Source: CAZULF01 sp964621215 (lineage in GTDB: Bacteria; Pseudomonadota; Gammaproteobacteria; UBA1113). Taken from it: a stretch of 41,031 nt of DNA. The position numbers and the translations under genes are program-made. Positions 1 to 6,308 of the stretch are shown here, one piece after another. The DNA lies in assembly GCA_964621215.1 (NCBI GenBank), contig CAZULF010000005.1, forward strand, positions 1 through 41,031, written 5' to 3'. Within the stretch, counting starts at the first letter, position 1; every line of letters starts with the position of its first letter. The notes beneath the pieces were generated by a model. It saw only the letters and a program-made list of their open reading frames with translations, had not been told where the DNA came from and searched no databases.

Positions 1-1040
1 TTTTTATTGACCACTTAGCATTTCGGCCTTATCAAGAAGGCGAATTTTGGCAAGCGCATCAACAATTCTGTCAACAATTTTTAAATCCATTATTATTACA
101 AGCCTATTGTGGCGTGTCTTATCACGCTTGGTATCGCGGCAACATGCATGGGATCGAGACCAAAGATTTAGTAAAGGTATTACCATGGCGATGTAAATAC
201 AGTTGGCGTGGTTTCACCCAAGTCACATTACAAGCTTATTTTGATAAAAGTCAGCGCCAATCAGTGACTAATGCAACTCGCAGTACACGTATGCCTAAAA
301 CCGGACTGCGACAATTATGGTTAAGCTTGCGAGATTGGATTGCTAATTTGCAAGATGGTGTTAGCCAAACTACTTGGCAGCGTTACGCGAATGATAATTC
401 CTATGAAGCTGAACAAGCAGAGATAAAACAGCAATTTATCAGTGAATTTAGTGCGACAATACGACCCGCTATGGTTTGGGATTTAGGTTGTAATGCCGGT
501 ATTTTTGCTAAAGCCGCTTTAAGAGCGGGTGCAGGGCGGGTGATTGGTTTTGATTTCGATCATGGAGCATTGCATGCAGCTTATCAACTAGCTCAACAAG
601 AACAATTAGCTTTTATGCCCTTATTTTTAGATGCGACCAATCCCACTCCAGCACAAGGTTGGGCCGGAGTTGAGCGACAAAGTTTTGCTGCCCGTGGTCC
701 GGCGAATGCCATTTTGGCATTGGCTGTAGTTCATCATTTAGCAATTGCTGCCAATGTGCCATTACCCATGATTGTTGAATGGCTTCTATCATTAGCTCCA
801 GCTGGAGTAGTTGAGTTTGTACCGAAACAAGATCCGATGGTGCAATTAATGTTAAGTCAGCGACAGGATATTTTTGCCGATTATACTTTAGATAACTTTA
901 TCGCTTTGTTAGAGCAGCATGCCAATATTGTCAAACGGGTTACGTTAACTCCAGGCTGTCGCGAGTTAATTTGGTATGACCGAATTCCCTCAACCTCGTC
1001 GTCCCGCGGCTTGGCCGCGGGATCCAGAATGGCTGGATAG
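1..1040 (+). CDS. SAM-dependent methyltransferase, NoeA-like (5' partial)
   Basis: The frame is open from the first bases (first full codon at position 3), so the gene starts outside the window; 345 residues are visible. The visible N-terminus (FIDHLAF, FWQAHQQFC, FLNPLLLQAYCG) matches the conserved region before the methyltransferase fold in the NoeA-like nodulation-protein family, as I know it. Motif I for SAM binding is VWDLGCNAGIFAKAALRAGA, about visible residue 157, followed by an acidic strand end (GFDFDHGAL) and a later LALAVVHHL segment. The substrate is unknown. The last 14 codons lie inside a palindromic repeat (997-1036), so the native C-terminus was probably replaced. The next gene begins six bases after the stop. 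An in-frame ATG at 114 is internal and not the start. Confidence 0.8.
   Translation, partial: FIDHLAFRPYQEGEFWQAHQQFCQQFLNPLLLQAYCGVSYHAWYRGNMHGIETKDLVKVLPWRCKYSWRGFTQVTLQAYFDKSQRQSVTNATRSTRMPKTGLRQLWLSLRDWIANLQDGVSQTTWQRYANDNSYEAEQAEIKQQFISEFSATIRPAMVWDLGCNAGIFAKAALRAGAGRVIGFDFDHGALHAAYQLAQQEQLAFMPLFLDATNPTPAQGWAGVERQSFAARGPANAILALAVVHHLAIAANVPLPMIVEWLLSLAPAGVVEFVPKQDPMVQLMLSQRQDIFADYTLDNFIALLEQHANIVKRVTLTPGCRELIWYDRIPSTSSSRGLAAGSRMAG
997..1036. repeat. Half copy of palindromic repeat family A, inside a coding region
   Basis: An 8-bp perfect stem (1003-1010 with 1014-1021, loop TTG) is followed by GATCCAGA. The same arrangement, CGTC, CCCGCG, hairpin, then GGATCCAG or close variants, occurs at 16177-16254 and 39572-39655. 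This copy is read through by the methyltransferase frame and supplies its last 14 codons. Confidence 0.75.
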
Positions 1041-1046
1041 TGATAT

Positions 1047-2786
1047 ATGGTAACACTAAAAAAAGTCGCGACGCCATTAATTGTATTGCTGTGCCCACTG
1101 ATTTATTTCATTAAATTTTTTCACGTACCATGGTGGCATCCAGACATCGCTGTGTTAATAACATTAACCTTGTGTGTCAGCGCAGCATTTTCGCTGTTAT
1201 TATGGCGCGCGCAATTCATTAGTAATACATTGATTTTAACCTTGTTGTTGGTGATGGCTTTAAGTTTTTTCCCTGCGTTTCAATCACTTTTCTGGTTTGA
1301 TGTGTTAGTGTTAACGACGCTCATTGTTGTTACATTATTGAGTGAGAATGTTTTAACTCTTATTCTCTCGATGGCTAGCGTGTTTTGTATCCTGCTGATA
1401 TGCCTTCCAGTTGGGAATCAGTTCGACACGGTTCATCTCTCTAATAAAGAAAATATAAAGTTTAACGCTAATTTACCGCCTATTATCCATATTGTTTTAG
1501 ATGAACATATCGGCGTGAATGCAATTCCAACTGATTTGCATCAAGGACAGCAACTGCAAGATTATTTAAGACAATTTTATGTGGGAAATGGTTTTCGCTT
1601 GTATGAGAATGCGTATAGTCGCTATAGTCGCACCTATGATTCCATTCCCAATTTATTAAATTTCACCACCGACGCACGTGATGCGAGTTACTTCTCACAT
1701 ACTATTTCGCAACTTAAACAAAATACAGATTTCAGCCTACTTTCCAATATGGGATATAAAATCCGCGTTTATCAAGCTAATTATTTAGATTTTTGCCATG
1801 CTAAAAATGTGAATTACGAGAGTTGTTTAACTTATCCAATGTATAGTTTGCCAGCATTATATAAATTACCGTTACCTTGGCAACAACGAACAATCTATTT
1901 ATTAAAAAGCTATCTTATGAATTCTGCCATTTATCAAGGCTTATTATATAGCTATGCCTTTGAACTAGGTCGATTACTGGAAAAATGGGATAGGTATTTA
2001 CCACCATGGCCGTGGGATCAAAATCAATTGGCAACGTTACTCACCTTCCAAGCGCTAGAACAATTAACAGCAGATGTGATGCAAGCTCCGGCTGGTACAG
2101 TATTTTTCGCCCATATTTTATTACCCCACTCGCCGTATGTTGTCGATGCAGATTGCAAGCCGTTGCCCAAACCCTCAAATTGGCTCATTAATTATGATTA
2201 TGGCATCAAGGGCAATACAGCCGAACGTAGAGAGTTACGTTATGGATTATATGAAAATCAAATGCGCTGTTTGTATAAACAATTACAACCGATGGTGACT
2301 GCATGGCAACAAGCAGGAGTGTGGAATAATGCAATGGTTATTGTGCAAGGCGATCATAGTGCTCGATTGCCGGTGATGACGCCCTTGAGTACGACGCAAG
2401 GAAAATCAACGTGGTTAGATTTTTTAGATAGTTACCCCACATTATATGCAGTGAAAGCCCCAGGTTATACCCCAGGAGTGGACGCTCAACAATTACCTAT
2501 CACGCATTTATTCGGAAAATTCACTCAAAAAATCAGTGGTGGACAACCCGCTACGATTGATTCAACCGTACCTTTTGTATTTTTAACGACGCCAGGATCG
2601 TTTACGTATGAAGATCAAATTCAAGTGCCGATTAGTTCGTTTAAGAGAGCGGAGACGCTGCCCGCGCAATCAACATGGCAATTTCTAAGGCTTGTTCGTA
2701 ATTCAAGCGGGGATCGACGGGACTTTTATACGCATGATGTAAATCTTCATCCGTTAAACCGCGCGCACCCCCCGTGCATTCAGTGA
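1047..2786 (+). CDS. Membrane-anchored sulfatase / alkaline-phosphatase-superfamily protein
   Basis: A protein of 579 residues. About five hydrophobic segments fill residues 8-125. After these comes a large domain expected outside the cytoplasm, with alkaline-phosphatase-superfamily landmarks: PPIIHIVLDEHIG (first metal-binding Asp), a Ser/Thr-rich stretch near SRTYDSIPNLLNF where the nucleophile is expected, FFAHILLPHSPYVVD, and VIVQGDHSAR (Asp-His metal site). No CxPxR sulfatase maturation motif is seen, so true sulfate-ester hydrolysis is unlikely. Phosphotransfer or hydrolysis on envelope glycans or lipids, as in LTA synthase and phosphoethanolamine transferases, fits better. The start is only six bases after the methyltransferase stop, with a weak GGA ribosome site. 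The last 49 codons run antisense over the 3' end of the DAHP synthase gene, suggesting loss of an earlier stop. The substrate is not known. Confidence 0.75.
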   Translation: MVTLKKVATPLIVLLCPLIYFIKFFHVPWWHPDIAVLITLTLCVSAAFSLLLWRAQFISNTLILTLLLVMALSFFPAFQSLFWFDVLVLTTLIVVTLLSENVLTLILSMASVFCILLICLPVGNQFDTVHLSNKENIKFNANLPPIIHIVLDEHIGVNAIPTDLHQGQQLQDYLRQFYVGNGFRLYENAYSRYSRTYDSIPNLLNFTTDARDASYFSHTISQLKQNTDFSLLSNMGYKIRVYQANYLDFCHAKNVNYESCLTYPMYSLPALYKLPLPWQQRTIYLLKSYLMNSAIYQGLLYSYAFELGRLLEKWDRYLPPWPWDQNQLATLLTFQALEQLTADVMQAPAGTVFFAHILLPHSPYVVDADCKPLPKPSNWLINYDYGIKGNTAERRELRYGLYENQMRCLYKQLQPMVTAWQQAGVWNNAMVIVQGDHSARLPVMTPLSTTQGKSTWLDFLDSYPTLYAVKAPGYTPGVDAQQLPITHLFGKFTQKISGGQPATIDSTVPFVFLTTPGSFTYEDQIQVPISSFKRAETLPAQSTWQFLRLVRNSSGDRRDFYTHDVNLHPLNRAHPPCIQ

Positions 2787-3981
2787 CATTATCACCGGTT
2801 AATTCCAAGTGCACACCACCCAAATACGATCCCATTTGTTGATGAATTTGGAACGACTGTTGTAACTCAGATAAAATATCTTCAAATCGTCGAGTTTTAT
2901 ATTGATTGGCAGTCACTTGTGTATTGCCATGCATGGGATCACACGACCACAGCACACGATGGCCGGCACGTTGTACGCATTCAATCAATGGCGGCAATTT
3001 CTCTGCCACCGTCTGATATCCCATACGATGAATTAATGTGATTTTACCAGGCTCATTTTGCGGATTTAATCGTTCTAATAAAGCTAACAACCATGAACAG
3101 GTCATGGTGCCGCTAATTTTAACACCGATCGGATTCGCTATACCGCGCATATACTCCACATGTGCACCGTCCAATTCTGCCGTGCGCATACCAATCCAAG
3201 GGAAATGAGTGGATAGATTATACCAAGCATTTTTTTCACTTACGTAACGCGTTAAGGCTTGTTCGTAGGGTAACAATAATGCTTCGTGACTGGTGTAAAA
3301 ATCTACTTGCTCAAGTTGACTGGTTTTCATGCCGGGAATAGTAAATAAAAAACGTAAGGTATCTTGAATATTATCAGCAATGGCCTGGTATTGATCGGTA
3401 TGAGAGGAGTGTTTGGCAAAATCTAATTGCCAATTTTCTGGGTGATGCAAATCAGCAAAGCCACCGTCGACTAAAGCTCGAATAAAATTTAATGTGAGCG
3501 CTGAAAAATGATAACCTTTAATCATATTATAAGGATTCGGTGTGCGACTTTCCTCAGTAAACGTAGGTTCATTAATTAAATCCCCGCGATAACTGGGTAA
3601 CGTCACATCATTTTGCGTTTCGGTCTCAGCCGAGCGCGGTTTTGCATATTGCCCAGCAACGCGTCCCATGCGGATGATGGGTTTTTGCATTCCATGCAGT
3701 AAAATTAAGCTCATTTGTAAAAGAATTTTCAGTTTATTGGTAATGCTATTAGCGTGACAGTCAGCAAAACTTTCGGCGCAATCACCACCTTGTAATAAAA
3801 AACTTTTCCCCAATTGCGCTTCAGCAATAGCGAGCTTTAGTTTATCAATTTCCAAATGAGTGACTAAAGGTGGCATGAGGGAAAGATCATTTACTACACG
3901 CGTCAATACTTCCTGCGACGGATAAAGCGGTTGCTGATTAGAGGGCTGGTTTTGCCAGCTATTAGGTGACCAATGATTCAT
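2641..3981 (-). CDS. 3-deoxy-D-arabino-heptulosonate 7-phosphate synthase, class II
   Basis: Condenses phosphoenolpyruvate and erythrose 4-phosphate, the first step of the shikimate pathway to aromatic amino acids and folate. At 446 residues it has the length of class II (plant-type) enzymes, unlike the roughly 350-residue class I AroF/G/H of E. coli. Family motifs in order: GGDCAESF with the metal-binding Cys, RMGRVAGQYAKPRS, NPYNMIKGYHFSALTLNFIRA, FYTSHEALLLPYEQALTR, ANPIGVKISGTM, LIHRMG, SCDPMHGNT (metal His), and GGVHLELTGDNVTECTGG. The C-terminus ends normally (EIAMLIARAA), so the overlap with the convergent sulfatase gene reflects extension of that gene, not truncation here. No clear Shine-Dalgarno sequence precedes the ATG. 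Confidence 0.95.
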   Translation of the reverse strand: MNHWSPNSWQNQPSNQQPLYPSQEVLTRVVNDLSLMPPLVTHLEIDKLKLAIAEAQLGKSFLLQGGDCAESFADCHANSITNKLKILLQMSLILLHGMQKPIIRMGRVAGQYAKPRSAETETQNDVTLPSYRGDLINEPTFTEESRTPNPYNMIKGYHFSALTLNFIRALVDGGFADLHHPENWQLDFAKHSSHTDQYQAIADNIQDTLRFLFTIPGMKTSQLEQVDFYTSHEALLLPYEQALTRYVSEKNAWYNLSTHFPWIGMRTAELDGAHVEYMRGIANPIGVKISGTMTCSWLLALLERLNPQNEPGKITLIHRMGYQTVAEKLPPLIECVQRAGHRVLWSCDPMHGNTQVTANQYKTRRFEDILSELQQSFQIHQQMGSYLGGVHLELTGDNVTECTGGARGLTDEDLHHAYKSPVDPRLNYEQALEIAMLIARAASPLS

Positions 3982-4449
3982 ATAGGTAATATATTAATAA
4001 TTTTAGAAACAAATTCCACATGCCAACATTATGGCATATCCGCATCATCAAGTCGATGACCCGGCTTTACACCACGTCATCTCGAGCACCACAATCCCCG
4101 TAATAGCAAGTATCGAAGGAATAATTGTTTGACACGTATGTTCTGCAAGAGCAGTAGCGAGGGATCTCCTAGTTTGACGTAAAGGTTGCCCAACTTTAAA
4201 CCAAAACCTATCTATTTCGTCATAATTTTACATTCGTTGTTTATTATATTTTGCATTTTGTCGAACAAGCGGGTACACTAGCCCACGCATTAATTATGCT
4301 TGGTCGTAGTTGTGCGCGCTTAATTTTCTATATGGCGATTTCGATAGTATTTTTAAAACATTGTCGAAGTAGGATGTGTTGACAGTTCCTCCGGATTTGC
4401 CAATACAGCCTGGGAAGATTCTAATAATTATTTAAAGGAGTAAAGCACC
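3982..4449. other. 468-bp intergenic region upstream of hfq
   Basis: No gene of credible length is visible on either strand. The part near 4066-4110 looks like a decayed intergenic repeat: GTCAT, 19 bases, then GTAATAGCAAG, the same framework as the palindromic element at 10123-10194. GCATTAATTATGC near 4288 is an imperfect small palindrome. The 3' part carries the hfq ribosome site and perhaps its promoter. No miaA is present, although miaA commonly lies immediately upstream of hfq in gammaproteobacteria. Confidence 0.6.
4379..4407 (+). promoter_or_regulatory. Possible sigma-70 promoter of hfq
   Basis: A perfect -35 hexamer TTGACA (4379-4384) is followed 17 bases later by AATACA (4402-4407), which matches the -10 consensus in only three of six positions. 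The start site would then lie about 40 bases before the hfq ATG. The -35 is convincing and the -10 is weak. Confidence 0.35.
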
Positions 4450-4710
4450 ATGTCCAAAGGGCAAAGCTTACAGGATCCATTTTTAAACTCATTACGAAAA
4501 GAAAAAGTTCCCGTGTCAATTTATTTGGTTAACGGTATCAAATTACAAGGTCAAATTGATTCATTCGATCAATTTGTTATCCTGCTAAAAAATACAGTGA
4601 GCCAAATGGTTTACAAACATGCTATTTCTACTATCGTACCAGCACGCAATATCCGTATGGGTGGCGAATATGGTTCAGTAGAAGAAAATATCTACGCTGA
4701 AGAAGATTAA
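4450..4710 (+). CDS. hfq: RNA chaperone Hfq
   Basis: A Hfq of 86 residues, a hexameric Sm-like ring that binds small RNAs and U-rich or A-rich mRNA sites. The N-terminal start of the fold (QSLQDPFLNSLRKEKVPVSI), the Sm1 motif (YLVNGIKLQGQIDSFDQFVILL) and the Sm2 signature (VYKHAISTIVPAR, containing YKHA) are all present. The C-terminal tail is short and acidic, unlike the longer E. coli tail. An AAGGAG ribosome site lies 9 bases before the ATG. It is followed directly by a rho-independent terminator, so hfq is not co-transcribed with hflK/hflC. In many gammaproteobacteria the order is hfq, hflX, hflK, hflC; here about 6.7 kb of other genes separates hfq from hflK and hflX is absent. Confidence 0.98.
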   Translation: MSKGQSLQDPFLNSLRKEKVPVSIYLVNGIKLQGQIDSFDQFVILLKNTVSQMVYKHAISTIVPARNIRMGGEYGSVEENIYAEED

Positions 4711-4724
4711 TTCAGAAGCGATAG

Positions 4725-4749
4725 GGGCGAATAGATATTCGCCCTTTTT
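4725..4749 (+). terminator. Rho-independent terminator of hfq
   Basis: An 8-bp perfect stem (GGGCGAAT at 4725-4732 with ATTCGCCC at 4737-4744) with a four-base loop is followed directly by five T residues. It begins 15 bases after the hfq stop. Confidence 0.9.
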
Positions 4750-4761
4750 GAATTCCTCCAA

Positions 4762-4792
4762 TCATCCTGAGCTGATATAGTTCCACGAATTT
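4762..4792. repeat. Dispersed 31-nt repeat, copy 1
   Basis: Starts TCATCCTGAG and ends CCACGAATTT. The stretch 19571-19601 is the same length and differs at only a few positions. It lies between the hfq terminator and the end of the first ART-like gene; the two copies share no neighbouring gene. Confidence 0.6.
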
Positions 4793-4871
4793 TCCGGTAG
4801 CCCTCATTAAAGCGCGTTCGAGATCTTTATCGATCTTCCAATAATGATGTGCGCGATAATGAGGGATCCCG

Positions 4872-6188
4872 CTATCCCAGTTTTTTGTTTTGTTGAGACG
4901 ATTCAGGCGCGGGAGTGCCCGGGTGTAAAGATGCATTGGCATCTTGTGCACGTGCTTCATTGTAGCTAGCTCCAGAGGATGACGAACGAATGGGGCCTAG
5001 GGGTGGGTGGTATCTGCTTTGAGCAACCTCTTCAGTACGTCTCGTAACCTTATCAGCTTGTTTTGCAATTTGTTGCTCCATTGCCTTAGTCGTAGCAGTT
5101 TGTTTTTTATTATAATTTATCCGTTCGCCCGCACCCAGTGAATAGGTCGCATAGGCGGCAACACCTACGCTAACCGCAGCTGCGGCTATCAAAGGTAGTC
5201 CACCAAGTAACACAGCACTTGCTGTGAAAGCAACGACACCACCGACAGCTAGTACACCATAGCCCAATCGTTGTTTCCAACCCCAGCCAGTATCAAGCGG
5301 TTGAGATTGATGAATATCATTAGAAGCTATTGGAGCGTCAGGAATACTTGTTGAAGGTCCTGACAGAGTTGGTACAACAGTTGTGGTAGGGTTTTTTGGT
5401 ACAGATGCCGTCACTGGGGCTTGAGAAGGGGTTGTTTTAAGTGGTATGGATTTCTCGACTTTAGGTGTTGCTGCAACCGGATGAGTAGCGGTGATTTTTG
5501 CGTCAGAAGTAGGATCTAAATATGCCTGTGGTTCTTCACGCAATTTCATCAATATGGCAATATCCCTAGTGACTTTAGGGTCGTCTGTAGTTGGCAATCC
5601 AGTCAATAAATTACAGAGTATTTTTTCTTGCTCTGCATCAGAAAGGTCTTCGCTAAGATAAATTTCACCAATACCAGCATGTACGTTATAAGAATAGTAG
5701 CTAATAATATCTTTTGCAGGGATTTCATTAACAGCAAAGGCCTCCATTTCACCCACAAGAGCTAAACGAGGATCATCAAGTTCGTGAGAACAAAAATTTT
5801 CAGCGTTTTTATCGAATCGTATGCAATAAACCCAACCCATATTGGGATTTTGGTATGAAGATGCAAAAGCACTTGCCACACTGGCAGATTGGCTTAATGA
5901 AATAAGTTTACTGTTATTTGCCCCAGCACGATGTACTTCTACATTTTTATCTGTAACGGTGTAATCACCAGCATCAGGTTTAGCCGCAGACAACTTGCCG
6001 GCTTTTTTTATATTAGAGGGATGTTGTCTTAGCTGCGGATTTGTTCCTCGAAAGTAAACACCCGGCAAATGTTCCTCCATTTGTGCTTGTATTTGTTTGC
6101 GCTCTGCGTCATCATCTATTCGCACAATAGGATGCTCTAGGCCATAGCCTATAGGTGGAACTTTAATTCTACGATATCCAGCACTCAT
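4872..6188 (-). CDS. Predicted cholera/pertussis-toxin-like ADP-ribosyltransferase with membrane hairpin; putative effector
   Basis: A protein of 438 residues from the ATG at 6188 (MSAGYRRIKV), chosen because the paralogue begins the same way; another in-frame ATG at 6200 lacks a ribosome site. Residues 1-215 fit the R-S-E ART fold: VYFRGT with Arg47 (NAD-binding Arg), LISLSQS with Ser97/Ser99 (STS-like strand), GWVYCIRFD at 118-126, and GEMEAFAVNEIPAKDI with Glu147-x-Glu149. The last block parallels cholera toxin A (DEQEVSALGGIPYSQI) and pertussis S1 (SEYLAHRRIPPENI) with identical spacing from Glu to Ile-Pro. Glu-x-Glu is typical of arginine-modifying ARTs. Residues 222-300 are a Pro/Thr-rich linker, 301-352 a GWGWKQRLG motif with two hydrophobic segments, and the tail is polar. 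There is no signal peptide. Host-cell delivery and target are inferred, not shown. Confidence 0.7.
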   Translation of the reverse strand: MSAGYRRIKVPPIGYGLEHPIVRIDDDAERKQIQAQMEEHLPGVYFRGTNPQLRQHPSNIKKAGKLSAAKPDAGDYTVTDKNVEVHRAGANNSKLISLSQSASVASAFASSYQNPNMGWVYCIRFDKNAENFCSHELDDPRLALVGEMEAFAVNEIPAKDIISYYSYNVHAGIGEIYLSEDLSDAEQEKILCNLLTGLPTTDDPKVTRDIAILMKLREEPQAYLDPTSDAKITATHPVAATPKVEKSIPLKTTPSQAPVTASVPKNPTTTVVPTLSGPSTSIPDAPIASNDIHQSQPLDTGWGWKQRLGYGVLAVGGVVAFTASAVLLGGLPLIAAAAVSVGVAAYATYSLGAGERINYNKKQTATTKAMEQQIAKQADKVTRRTEEVAQSRYHPPLGPIRSSSSGASYNEARAQDANASLHPGTPAPESSQQNKKLG

Positions 6189-6214
6189 AATTTCACCCAT
6201 TATTCATTATCTTA

Positions 6215-6252
6215 ACTATAGTTTAGCAAAATAATATTAAGGCAAAATTAAA
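6215..6252 (-). promoter_or_regulatory. PmrA-box-like tandem repeat and -10 of the ART-like gene
   Basis: Read on the minus strand, TTTAATTTT (6252-6244), two bases, CTTAATATT (6241-6233) form an 11-bp-period direct repeat. The second half equals the Legionella/Coxiella PmrA consensus cTTAATatT exactly; the first matches seven of nine. A TATAGT hexamer (6220-6215) follows after 12 bases, so the second half-site covers the position of a -35 element, as expected for an activator-dependent promoter. It ends 27 bases before the chosen start codon. Confidence 0.6.
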
Positions 6253-6308
6253 GAATATACTGTAGTTCTTAGTGGACTCTGCAGTGGGCGATCAGCAATG
6301 TGTGATAA

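Noticed and set aside
4712..4960. 82-codon minus-strand frame between hfq and the small ART-like gene
   Set aside because: It crosses the hfq terminator, a dispersed repeat and the end of the ART-like gene in another frame, with no ribosome site or family resemblance.
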